Part shown: positions 6,262-12,488 of the stretch, piece after piece | Layout: every line of letters starts with the position of its first letter | Position numbering within the stretch: position 1 is the first letter of the stretch | IMG/VR virus record: IMGVR_UViG_3300009436_000093 | Span: 1-26,655 of that record | Strand: one strand, 5' to 3' | DNA from: a virus | DNA length: 26,655 nucleotides | Program-made: the position numbers and the translations under genes | The notes under the pieces: model-generated | Database searches by the model: none | Told to the model about the DNA's origin: nothing | What the model saw: the letters and a program-made list of their open reading frames with translations, nothing else

Positions 6262-6624
6262 ATGACTATGACTGATTTTAATACTGCTGTTGATACTCTA
6301 CTGACTAATATCGCTGATGATTATCGTAACTGGATATCGCGTTGTGAGTATGGTGATGTGTTGCGTGCCGATAAGTTCGCCGAGGAGTTGACTTTGAATC
6401 CTGGTCGCAAGTATCTGAAGATCACTAATGAAGAAGTGAGCGATTGCGGTGAGCGTACCAGTTCTCGAGTATGGGGGTTTGTAGTTCAAGAAGATGATAA
6501 TAAGTTTAAGAAGGGCGATATCCTTATGGCTGCTGGCTACAATGCTCCAGCTCGTAACAAATCTCGTGGTAATATCTTTGATGACAAATACTCGGTTCGT
6601 TGGACTGGTCCACATTACCTTTAA
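6262..6624 (+). CDS. Conserved small phage protein, 120 aa
   Basis: First gene after P4. The frame is open from ATG 6253, but the leader shared with the gene at 224 points to ATG 6262 or 6268. The C-terminal half, with LNPGRKYLKI, a strand, KKGDILMAAGYNAPARNKSRGNIFDD and a final WTG, matches a short protein family I recall from many marine T4-like phages, function unknown. The fold looks like a small beta barrel. Strong early promotion suggests an abundant takeover or accessory protein. Confidence 0.78.
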   Translation: MTMTDFNTAVDTLLTNIADDYRNWISRCEYGDVLRADKFAEELTLNPGRKYLKITNEEVSDCGERTSSRVWGFVVQEDDNKFKKGDILMAAGYNAPARNKSRGNIFDDKYSVRWTGPHYL

Positions 6625-6634
6625 GGGGAATATT

Positions 6635-6817
6635 ATGAAAGCGTTGAAAGAAGTGACGGTTTGGCCTGATAACACCCCCAACCATACTTATGTTTTGAAT
6701 GAGAAGGGGTGGATGGTGGCGTATATGAAACAGGGAACTGATGTTCTAATCGAGATGAAGACTCCGATGAAGAAGTTTTCAAAAACTGGTAGAAAATTTG
6801 AGAAGGTGATTGTATGA
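6635..6817 (+). CDS. Small basic protein, 60 aa
   Basis: The open frame begins at 6494, inside the previous gene, but the real start is ATG 6635 behind AAGGGGAATATT. The protein begins MKALKEVTVWPDNTPNHTYV, is mostly beta at first, and has a Lys-rich C-terminus (KKFSKTGRKFEKV). ATGA overlap with the next gene indicates coupling. Not recognised. Confidence 0.65.
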   Translation: MKALKEVTVWPDNTPNHTYVLNEKGWMVAYMKQGTDVLIEMKTPMKKFSKTGRKFEKVIV

Positions 6818-7113
6818 ATGGCAAGTTATTTTTTGATGATAAGTTTGATGTCGAGTATGTTAATATGCCGATCTGGGACCAACTCGGTAAAATTCAAGAC
6901 TCAGAGTCTGCGCGCGAAGTTGTGAAGCCAGCCAAGTTCAAAGCTGTCAACACAGTTGAAACTGATGATGGTGTGAAGATAACAGTCACTCCCGAAGAGT
7001 GTCAAAAGATTAAAGATGTCTTACTCCAGTTGCGCACACCTTACAGGTCTACAGTTCTGAGAACTTTACAGACTTCTAAGGGTATGAAGAATATGCTGAG
7101 GTTGATACGTTGA
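6814..7113 (+). CDS. Small uncharacterised protein, 99 aa
   Basis: Starts in an ATGA overlap. It contains a beta-rich middle (FKAVNTVETDDGVKITVTPEE) and a helical C-terminal third with PYRSTVLRTLQTSKGMKNML, which is basic. The VTPEE...I..VL pattern followed by a basic helix could be a small DNA- or RNA-binding module, but this is only impression. Followed without a gap by a tiny membrane protein. Confidence 0.65.
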   Translation: MNGKLFFDDKFDVEYVNMPIWDQLGKIQDSESAREVVKPAKFKAVNTVETDDGVKITVTPEECQKIKDVLLQLRTPYRSTVLRTLQTSKGMKNMLRLIR

Positions 7114-7220
7114 TTGATCAGATTATGGATTGGATCGTCGCATTCGGTTGCACGTTTATTATCTTTCATCTCTACTTGGTAATAATAAAGAACGCTAGTA
7201 AAGGGGAAGATGATGACTAG
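7110..7220 (+). CDS. Tiny single-span membrane protein, 36 aa, TTG start
   Basis: TTG 7110 overlaps the previous stop and has GAGG correctly placed about 8 bases before it; the in-frame ATG 7125 has no ribosome site. The product is one hydrophobic helix (residues 8-26) with a short Lys, then Asp-rich tail. It overlaps the next gene by 8 bases. Tight packing on both sides supports it, but at this size it is uncertain. Confidence 0.45.
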   Translation: MIDQIMDWIVAFGCTFIIFHLYLVIIKNASKGEDDD

Positions 7221-7419
7221 TTGGCATGGCGGCAAAGGCTCAAAGAACCGAACTACAGATCAGAAAAAGTATTCTGATAATTGGGATAACATATTCGGCA
7301 AGAATCCAGTGAAGAAAAATATGGATCAGCTTCATAAGCCGGATACGCATCAGGATAAGAAGAAGGAGCAGGAAAAAACTGCTTGCCGGAAACGTGAACC
7401 TTGGTGGGATAGACCATGA
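7213..7419 (+). CDS. Small conserved phage protein, 68 aa
   Basis: Two adjacent ATGs (7210, 7213) follow AAGGGGA; spacing favours 7213. The N-terminal WHGGKGSKNRTTDQKKYSDNW and the following IFGK form a pattern I recall in short proteins of many marine phages, with no known role. The whole protein is polar and basic and probably partly disordered. ATGA overlap with the next gene. Confidence 0.72.
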   Translation: MTSWHGGKGSKNRTTDQKKYSDNWDNIFGKNPVKKNMDQLHKPDTHQDKKKEQEKTACRKREPWWDRP

Positions 7420-7973
7420 ATATTTTTGTTTTGAATGAAAGTCCTATCGTATCTGCGCAAGAGCAGTGCGATAAGCACGTTGTGAAAATGATTGTCGAGT
7501 CTGCGCAGATGTTGTCTACTGCTCATCGAATGTTGGATGGAGTTGAAGGTAGGCGAAGATCTAAGTCGGGTAAGACCATGAGCAAGTACTGGGAACTTCC
7601 TGATTCTAGGGAAAGCGTATTATACAAAGCAGTACATATGGCGCACCCATGTACAATCTGGACTATGGAATCTAGAGCGAACTATGTTTGGCATTATGCG
7701 CACTTCATTGCGTTGTGTGACGAGTATCAGTACAGGTACGGTAAGAAGCATGCTAGTGATACTCTGCTCAGCGACGTTCTCGTGGAAATACCTAACAATA
7801 TTCCTTTAGGAAAACTCACCCCATTCAAGTTGGCTATGGGTAGTAACCCTGAATGTATGTCTAGCGATCCTGTTGAATCGTATCGGAAGTTCTATCAAAC
7901 CAAGCAAAAAAGGTTTAAAATGGTTTGGTCTAAGAGACCTGTTCCGTCTTGGTTCAAGAAAAAGGCAGTATAA
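7416..7973 (+). CDS. Conserved phage protein with CDKHVVKM motif, 185 aa
   Basis: The N-terminus MNIFVLNESPIVSAQEQCDK runs into HVVKMIVESAQMLSTAHR, and later come KAVHMAHPCTIW and W..HY..F. This family is common in phages, including cyanophages, without a proven function. The layout (a short strand at the very N-terminus, then D/H-K...E...Q.L helix) is loosely like T4 endonuclease V (DenV), a pyrimidine-dimer glycosylase, but I see no firm match, so a DNA-repair role is speculation. The conserved His, Lys, Glu and Trp residues suggest an enzyme. Its stop codon overlaps a late promoter for the next gene. Confidence 0.8.
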   Translation: MNIFVLNESPIVSAQEQCDKHVVKMIVESAQMLSTAHRMLDGVEGRRRSKSGKTMSKYWELPDSRESVLYKAVHMAHPCTIWTMESRANYVWHYAHFIALCDEYQYRYGKKHASDTLLSDVLVEIPNNIPLGKLTPFKLAMGSNPECMSSDPVESYRKFYQTKQKRFKMVWSKRPVPSWFKKKAV

Positions 7974-7976
7974 ATA
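7969..7976 (+). promoter_or_regulatory. T4-type late promoter
   Basis: TATAAATA at 7969-7976, the exact T4 late -10 element used by gp55 with gp33 and the clamp. It overlaps the stop of the previous gene, and the predicted start (about 7982) leaves a 14-base leader to ATG 7996 containing TTGGAGATGAT. Confidence 0.8.
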
Positions 7977-7995
7977 AAGTATTATTGGAGATGAT

Positions 7996-8319
7996 ATGCC
8001 CCTATACGATTTCGAGAATAACGAAACAGGAGAGAGATTTACTTTGCTCCTTTCTATATCTAAGAAAGAAAAGTTCCTAAAACTGAACACAGATGTCAGG
8101 CAGATTATATTGAGTGCGCCAACTCTAGTATCAGGAACTGCCCACCTAGCAAAATTAGACGATGGCTGGAAAGAGAACCTTTCCCGCATCGCAGAAGCAC
8201 ACCCAGGATCCGCGCTCGCGGACAAACAAGGTGGACGGTCTACTAAGGCTGTCAAAGTTCAAGACCTCGCAAAGAAACACGGCTTGCGAAAGAAGGGACA
8301 ATATAATATGGATCTTTAA
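7996..8319 (+). CDS. Late conserved small protein, FmdB-like N-terminus without cysteines, 107 aa
   Basis: Starts behind TTGGAGATGAT just after a late promoter. The first residues (MPLYDFENNETGERF) mimic the FmdB/zinc-ribbon start 'MP.Y.F.C..CG..F', but the cysteines are replaced by Asn and Thr, so no metal would bind. Then come ISKKEKFLKL, RQIILSAPTLVSGT and AEAHPGSALADK. From memory, this protein is found in many marine T4-like phages. Late promotion suggests a virion or assembly role. The function is unknown. Confidence 0.8.
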   Translation: MPLYDFENNETGERFTLLLSISKKEKFLKLNTDVRQIILSAPTLVSGTAHLAKLDDGWKENLSRIAEAHPGSALADKQGGRSTKAVKVQDLAKKHGLRKKGQYNMDL

Positions 8320-8338
8320 CCATAACCAAGGAGACGAT

Positions 8339-9121
8339 ATGTCATCCACTTTTGCGCATGTAGACCAAAACATTTCTGAGATAGATTACTACATTGATAG
8401 AAGGCAAAAGAAGAAAGAAAGAAAGGCTAGTGGCAGGAATCGACAACAATCTGGCCTGACATTAAGGGAAATATCACCATTAACTGACACACAAAGAGAG
8501 GTGTTCAAAGCATACAACAGCGGTTATAATGCTGTTCTCCACGGTTGCGCTGGCACAGGTAAGACATTCTTATCATCTTATCTGGCGATACGCGACATAA
8601 TGAACAAGGTTGAGCAAAAGCAACAATTAATAATTGTGCGAAGCGTTGTTCCTTCCCGCGACATGGGCTTCCTCCCAGGATCGATCACCGAAAAATCTAA
8701 GATCTACGAGGAACCATACCGAGCAATCTTCGCCGACTTATTCGGAAGAGGTGACGCTTATGAAGTTCTCAAACAAAAGCAAAAGGTTGTATTCACAACC
8801 ACGTCATTCGTTCGGGGTCAGACTTGGGATGATGCCATTATCATTGTCGACGAGTTTCAGAATCTAAGCTGGCAAGAACTCAACACAGTAATTACTCGCG
8901 TGGGCGAAAACTCCAGAATAATTTTTTCGGGTGACGGAAAGCAAGACGATTTGACGAGCGAACGGTACAGCACCGAATCAGGTGCCGCTAAGTTCATCAG
9001 TGTTCTGAGTAAGATGGACAGCTTCTCTTCTATAGACTTCGGTCCAGATGATATTGTCAGATCTGACTTTGTTAGGGAATATATTCAAACCTGTTACAAA
9101 ATGGGAATCTACGGAGGATAA
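8339..9121 (+). CDS. phoH: PhoH-like P-loop ATPase, 260 aa
   Basis: Walker A GCAGTGKT (69-76), Walker B IIIVDE (167-172) and the SGDGKQDDL motif (197-205) define the PhoH family of ATPases. A VPSRDMGFLPGS segment (104-115) is also typical. I start it at ATG 8339 behind AAGGAGACGAT; the longer open frame reaching back to 8162 lies inside the previous gene. PhoH proteins are widespread in marine phages and are often listed as phosphate-stress-related, but their role is unproven; an RNA helicase/nuclease-associated ATPase is another view. It probably shares the late transcript of 7996. Early promoter P5 begins directly after its stop. Confidence 0.92.
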   Translation: MSSTFAHVDQNISEIDYYIDRRQKKKERKASGRNRQQSGLTLREISPLTDTQREVFKAYNSGYNAVLHGCAGTGKTFLSSYLAIRDIMNKVEQKQQLIIVRSVVPSRDMGFLPGSITEKSKIYEEPYRAIFADLFGRGDAYEVLKQKQKVVFTTTSFVRGQTWDDAIIIVDEFQNLSWQELNTVITRVGENSRIIFSGDGKQDDLTSERYSTESGAAKFISVLSKMDSFSSIDFGPDDIVRSDFVREYIQTCYKMGIYGG

Positions 9122-9122
9122 C

Positions 9123-9151
9123 TTTACTTTTATATGATTTTATAGTATAAT
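9123..9151 (+). promoter_or_regulatory. Early-type sigma70-like promoter P5
   Basis: TTTACT (9123-9128), 17 bases, TATAAT (9146-9151) preceded by ATAG. It lies immediately after the phoH stop and reads into the exonuclease gene, whose ribosome site AAGGA is at 9164-9168. Confidence 0.85.
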
Positions 9152-9176
9152 TGGTGTATTGATAAGGATTTATATT

Positions 9177-9836
9177 ATGTTTGAGCACAAGAAAATGTTG
9201 TTCGAGGAATTGAACACTGAGACTATTAAGGGCGGTCGTTATTATATTACTCCGAATGGTGCTTATCCTAGCATCACTACGGTTCTCGGTGTTCTATCAA
9301 AACAGGGAATAGCTGAGTGGAGAGCGCGAGTTGGTGAGGAAGAAGCCAACCGCATCTCCACTCAAGCTGCTCGTCGAGGAACCAATGTTCACCAGATGTG
9401 CGAAGATTATGTGAACAATGAGTTAGACAAAACAAAGTTTCTCCCGCACGAGAAAGCTATGTTCAATTCAATCAAAACAGTTCTTGATGAAAGTTTGGGA
9501 TTAGTTTATGCCCAAGAGTGTCCACTCTACTCCGATTATCTGGGGATAGCTGGACGTGTTGATTGTGTTGCTGAGTATAATGGTCGTTTGTCTATTATTG
9601 ATTATAAGACATCGGGCAAGTTGAAGAAGAAAGAATGGATCGGTAATTACTTTCAGCAAGCATCGGCATATTGTGTGATGTTTGAAGAAAGAACTAAGAT
9701 TCCTGTTGATCAGATTGTAATTGTAGTTGCTGTTGAGAATGAAGATAAAGCGCAGGTGTTTGTTGAGAAAAGAGACAACTACATCGGCGAATGCATTAAA
9801 ACAATAAAAATGTATAAGGATAGTCTCAATGGATGA
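9177..9836 (+). CDS. PD-(D/E)XK exonuclease (RecB/Cas4-like), 219 aa
   Basis: The nuclease core is clear: a RGTNVHQMCE segment (H72, E76), GRVD (D129), IIDYKTS (D142, K144), then a NYFQQASAY helix (Q160-Q161, Y165). This is the order His ... Asp ... Asp-x-Lys ... Gln-x3-Tyr found in RecB-family exonucleases. ATG 9177 follows AAGGA at a proper distance; the frame opens at 9159 but overlaps the promoter start region. Marine T4-like phages often encode such an enzyme, probably for DNA degradation or recombination. It overlaps the next gene by 8 bases. Confidence 0.9.
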   Translation: MFEHKKMLFEELNTETIKGGRYYITPNGAYPSITTVLGVLSKQGIAEWRARVGEEEANRISTQAARRGTNVHQMCEDYVNNELDKTKFLPHEKAMFNSIKTVLDESLGLVYAQECPLYSDYLGIAGRVDCVAEYNGRLSIIDYKTSGKLKKKEWIGNYFQQASAYCVMFEERTKIPVDQIVIVVAVENEDKAQVFVEKRDNYIGECIKTIKMYKDSLNG

Positions 9837-10071
9837 GTGGGAAGAATACAGTAATTGGGAAACTGAATCGTCATTCATTTCCTGCCACCCAATCACTATG
9901 ATTGGTTGGGTGTTCAAAATTTCTGCTTTAGAAGGGAGACCGATGGTATTTGCTATTAATTACTACAGCGAAGAGTCGCGCTTGATTGGTTTCAAAGATA
10001 TGGCTTCTGCTAGAAAATGGATAGAATGGGTTTTAGAATTAGATGATGATGGGCACACGTTTTATGAATAG
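9829..10071 (+). CDS. Small acidic Trp-rich protein, 80 aa
   Basis: ATG 9829 overlaps the end of the exonuclease gene by 8 bases. The protein begins MDEWEEYSNWETESSF, has a central strand pair (TMIGWVFKISALEGRPMVFAI-like, with a WVFKI core) and a C-terminal helix (ASARKWIEWVLEL). Coupled to the nuclease gene in frame order, it might act as a partner, but that is inference. No family recognised. Confidence 0.7.
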   Translation: MDEWEEYSNWETESSFISCHPITMIGWVFKISALEGRPMVFAINYYSEESRLIGFKDMASARKWIEWVLELDDDGHTFYE

Positions 10072-10546
10072 ATATTTACTTATTTTATTTTTGTTTTCTG
10101 GTTGGGCACATTCTTATAGTGATGAAGATATTACATGGCTCGCTAAGAATGTTTACTTTGAAGCTCGCAACCAAGGTATAGCTGGGCAACTATCCGTGGC
10201 GCATGTCACATTAAATCGCGTTCACGATAAAAGGTTTCCTAACACAATCAAAGAAGTAGTGACGCAAGGATTGACTAGGAAATCGTGGAGAGATGGTAAA
10301 CCATTTCCGATAAAAAACAAATGTCAGTTCTCTTGGTACTGTGACGGTAAAAAAGATGAGATAGCTAACTGGCCATTATTTAATAAAATCAAAAAATTAA
10401 TGTTTACTTTTACAGCTAATGATAGTATAATTGATATAACGGAAGGCGCAACGCACTATCATGCAGATTATGTTTATCCAGATTGGGCAAAAACAAAAAC
10501 TAAAACGATCGAAATAGAAGATCACATATTTTACAGATGGGAGTAG
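10064..10546 (+). CDS. Secreted SleB-type cell-wall hydrolase, 160 aa
   Basis: From ATG 10064 the first 18 residues (MNRYLLILFLFSGWAHS) are a typical signal peptide or SAR-like anchor. The domain that follows is the Hydrolase_2/SleB fold of lytic transglycosylase-like enzymes: NVYFEAR (catalytic Glu candidate E33), HVTLNRV, and CQFSWYCDG (residues 87-95, C87 and C93). An upstream frame from 10043 exists but would bury the signal. It overlaps the previous gene by 8 bases. Likely role: peptidoglycan cleavage during lysis, exported by the host Sec system. An early-type promoter lies inside the gene (10403). Confidence 0.88.
   Translation: MNRYLLILFLFSGWAHSYSDEDITWLAKNVYFEARNQGIAGQLSVAHVTLNRVHDKRFPNTIKEVVTQGLTRKSWRDGKPFPIKNKCQFSWYCDGKKDEIANWPLFNKIKKLMFTFTANDSIIDITEGATHYHADYVYPDWAKTKTKTIEIEDHIFYRWE
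10403..10431 (+). promoter_or_regulatory. Early-type promoter inside the hydrolase gene (P5b)
   Basis: TTTACT (10403-10408) preceded by TG, 17 bases, TATAAT (10426-10431) preceded by ATAG. All features equal those of P3 and P5, though it lies within coding sequence. The expected start (about 10438) is 110 bases before gp33, so gp33 and gp59 could be transcribed without the hydrolase. Confidence 0.75.
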
Positions 10547-10549
10547 TAT

Positions 10550-10771
10550 ATGGTTGAGGTAATATCGACCGCAAAGTTCTCTGGTATAATCGAGAACGTA
10601 GTAATGGAAAAGAAGATATCTTATATGGATGCGGTTTGTTGGTGGTGTGAGAAAAACGAAATGGAAATTGAGGTGGCTGCGAAATTGTTAAATACAGTCA
10701 TCAAGGGTAAACTGGAGGTTGAAGCACAAGACCTTAATTATCTGGCGAAGAGCGCAAGATTACCTATTTAA
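10550..10771 (+). CDS. gp33: Late-promoter transcription co-activator, gp33-like, 73 aa
   Basis: The short acidic helical sequence, with KKISYMDAVCWWCEKNEMEIE, AAKLLNTVIKGKLEVEAQDLNYLAKSARLPI, fits the gp33 proteins of marine T4-like phages (from memory), which are shorter than T4 gp33 (112 aa). T4 gp33 bridges the host RNA polymerase and the sliding clamp at late promoters. Position supports this: T4 has the same order 33-59-32. It starts behind GGGAG, 3 bases after the hydrolase stop. The TATAAATA promoters elsewhere in the window need such a factor. I am less sure of identity than of the gene. Confidence 0.8.
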   Translation: MVEVISTAKFSGIIENVVMEKKISYMDAVCWWCEKNEMEIEVAAKLLNTVIKGKLEVEAQDLNYLAKSARLPI

Positions 10772-10778
10772 TTTTATT

Positions 10779-11393
10779 ATGAGTGAGACAATGTCAGGAT
10801 TTGATTGTTATAAAACCTATCTCGCGGTGAGTCAACATTTCACTCGCGACTCGTACGACTATTTCAAATATAATGGTCAGGTGCGAGCGAAAGAATCATC
10901 TTATGATGTCAGGAAAGATAAGTATTTTTTTGAGAAGGCATCTAGGAAATTTAAGCGCGACGACTTCATTAAGTTTCTAGTTGCTAATTATAGTCAGAGC
11001 ACAGGCAAGCCACCGTGGATAGGTAATCTGCTCAGCGCACCGAATGAATTGATAATGAAGAAGTGGAAGAAGAATACTGAATCCCTTTCCTATAGATTCT
11101 CTGAAGATATGGATTACCTCTATGATGTTGAGGAATCCTTTGATAATCTATTTACTATGAATGATGGTTCACACCCTATTATCTACAGACACTATGCGCA
11201 GAATAAAATCTCGATCGAGACGTTGGTTCTTTTAAATGGCTTGATCGGTTTCACCAAATTATGGAAGAGGTATGACGACATTGTCCTCAATGAAACGCTG
11301 TTCCTTATGACAAAATACTCACCGTTTCTCAATAGGTTCTCCCCAGTTACAAGGGATAAATTGAAAAGCATAGTTTTAAAAACTTATAAATAG
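10779..11393 (+). CDS. gp59: gp59-like helicase loader, 204 aa
   Basis: Matches T4 gp59 (217 aa), the protein that loads the gp41 helicase onto gp32-coated forked DNA. Characteristic parts are YKTYLAVSQHFT near the start, SSYDVRKDKYFFEKASRKF, GKPPWIGNLLSAPNE, and a helical C-terminal half with IYRHYAQNKISIETLVLLN and TKYSPFLNRFSP. I choose ATG 10779 (alternative 10791); the frame opens at 10719 inside gp33. The ribosome site is weak. It sits between gp33 and gp32 as in T4, and its last codons contain a late promoter for gp32. Confidence 0.92.
   Translation: MSETMSGFDCYKTYLAVSQHFTRDSYDYFKYNGQVRAKESSYDVRKDKYFFEKASRKFKRDDFIKFLVANYSQSTGKPPWIGNLLSAPNELIMKKWKKNTESLSYRFSEDMDYLYDVEESFDNLFTMNDGSHPIIYRHYAQNKISIETLVLLNGLIGFTKLWKRYDDIVLNETLFLMTKYSPFLNRFSPVTRDKLKSIVLKTYK
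11385..11392 (+). promoter_or_regulatory. T4-type late promoter for gp32
   Basis: TATAAATA at 11385-11392 overlaps the last codons of gp59. Predicted start is about 11398, giving a leader of roughly 124 bases to ATG 11522. Confidence 0.75.
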
Positions 11394-11397
11394 ATTG

Positions 11398-11416
11398 ATA
11401 AACCGCTATAAACCGC
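11398..11416 (+). repeat. Tandem direct repeat upstream of P6
   Basis: ATAAACCGC occurs at 11398-11406 and 11408-11416, one helical turn apart, just before the -35 box of P6 and at the predicted start of the late transcript. A regulator could bind here as a side-by-side pair. The function is not shown. Confidence 0.4.
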
Positions 11417-11427
11417 ATAAAAAAAGG

Positions 11428-11456
11428 TTTACTTGTACCTTTAAATCAAGTATAAT
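11428..11456 (+). promoter_or_regulatory. Early-type sigma70-like promoter P6 for gp32
   Basis: TTTACT (11428-11433) inside GGTTTACTTG, 17 bases, TATAAT (11451-11456). The GTTTACTT block equals the -35 consensus I recall for T4 early promoters. A dyad ATAATAT-N7-ATATTAT (11452-11472) starts in the -10 box, and a hairpin CAATAT-TATGAT-ATATTG (11464-11481) lies in the leader. Confidence 0.85.
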
Positions 11457-11521
11457 ATACATTCAATATTATGATATATTGTGAATAACTTTAATACAAC
11501 TATATACAGAAGGTAATAAAA

Positions 11522-12442
11522 ATGGCATCATCATTTGCATCACTCAAAAAATCTCGTTCATCTTCATTGAACAAACTCCTATCCGAATCAACCAAGCTAT
11601 CTTCAGGCAATCAAAACAAGTCGGGCGACGACCGTTTTTGGAAGCCAGAAGTAGATAAAGCAGGTAACGGTTATGCCGTCTTGCGATTCTTGCCCGAGCC
11701 AAAGGGTGAAGATCTTCCTTGGGTTCGTATGTTCGATCATGGCTTCCAAGGTACTGGCGGCTGGTATATCGAAAACTCTTTAACAACAATTAACCAGAAA
11801 GATCCAGTTTCTGAGTATAACTCTATGCTTTGGAACAACGGTACTGATGCTGGTAAAGACCAAGCCCGAAAGCAAAAGCGTAGACTTTCCTACATCGCCA
11901 ATGTCATGGTCGTCAAAGACCCTGCTCGCCCTGAGATGGAAGGTAAGGTTATGCTTTACAAGTTCGGCAAGAAAATCTTCGACAAGCTGAACGAATCAAT
12001 GAATCCTGCGTTTGAAGACGAAGAAGCGATTAACCCGTTTGACTTCTGGGAAGGTGCTGACTTCAAACTGAAAATTCGTCAGGTTGAGGGATATCGTAAT
12101 TATGATAAGTCTGAGTTTGATGCACAGAGCGAACTTCTTGACGGTGACGATGACCGCTTAGAAAAGGTTTACGAGTCTTTACATTCTCTTCAAGATTTCG
12201 TTGACCCTAAAAACTTCAAGTCTTATGCTGAGTTACAAACCAAACTGAACCGTGTTCTTGGTTTGGGCGGTGTTCCTGAAACTAACAGTGCTATGGATGA
12301 TGACGGAACTGATACTATTCCGTTTGAAGCACCAGCTAAAGTTGCTCCTGCGCCAGTGGCTAAAACTGCCTCAGCCCCTGTTGCTGAAGAGGAAGAAGAT
12401 GACTCTTTGTCTTTCTTTGAGAAACTAGCTGAAGAAGATTAA
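11522..12442 (+). CDS. gp32: Single-stranded DNA-binding protein gp32, 306 aa
   Basis: This is the T4 gp32 family: a basic N-terminal cooperativity segment (SLKKSRSSS), an OB-fold core with KAGNGYAVLRFLPEP, GWYIENSLTTINQKDPVSEYN and GKVMLYKFGKKIFDKLNESMNP, and a long acidic C-terminal tail (EEEEDDSLSFFEKL) that contacts partners such as gp59. T4 gp32 (301 aa) has a zinc site; this protein has no cysteine at all, as in other marine relatives, so the zinc subdomain must be stabilised another way. A Pro/Ala linker (about residues 272-290) separates core from tail. It starts after AGAAGG. It has both early and late promoters and ends at a strong terminator. Confidence 0.96.
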   Translation: MASSFASLKKSRSSSLNKLLSESTKLSSGNQNKSGDDRFWKPEVDKAGNGYAVLRFLPEPKGEDLPWVRMFDHGFQGTGGWYIENSLTTINQKDPVSEYNSMLWNNGTDAGKDQARKQKRRLSYIANVMVVKDPARPEMEGKVMLYKFGKKIFDKLNESMNPAFEDEEAINPFDFWEGADFKLKIRQVEGYRNYDKSEFDAQSELLDGDDDRLEKVYESLHSLQDFVDPKNFKSYAELQTKLNRVLGLGGVPETNSAMDDDGTDTIPFEAPAKVAPAPVAKTASAPVAEEEEDDSLSFFEKLAEED

Positions 12443-12462
12443 TCAGCAATCCATTGCTTGTA

Positions 12463-12488
12463 GGGAGACTTCGGTCTCCCTTTTTTTT
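12463..12488 (+). terminator. Strong intrinsic terminator after gp32
   Basis: GGGAGAC (12463-12469), a TTCG tetraloop, GTCTCCC (12474-12480) and eight T (12481-12488). A small AGCAA/TTGCT hairpin precedes it (12445-12458). On the minus strand the hairpin has no T run after it, so it should stop only plus-strand transcription. The T run overlaps the stop of the convergent tape-measure gene. Confidence 0.95.

Noticed and set aside
6494-6634. N-terminal extension of the gene at 6635
   Set aside because: It runs inside the gene at 6262 in another frame; ATG 6635 has a strong AAGGGG site.
10585-10590. TATAAT in the gp33 gene
   Set aside because: No matching -35 box 15-19 bases upstream, unlike the sites of the promoter family.
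12463-12480. The gp32 hairpin as a two-way terminator
   Set aside because: On the minus strand the hairpin is not followed by a T run, so it should not stop transcription of the tape-measure operon.
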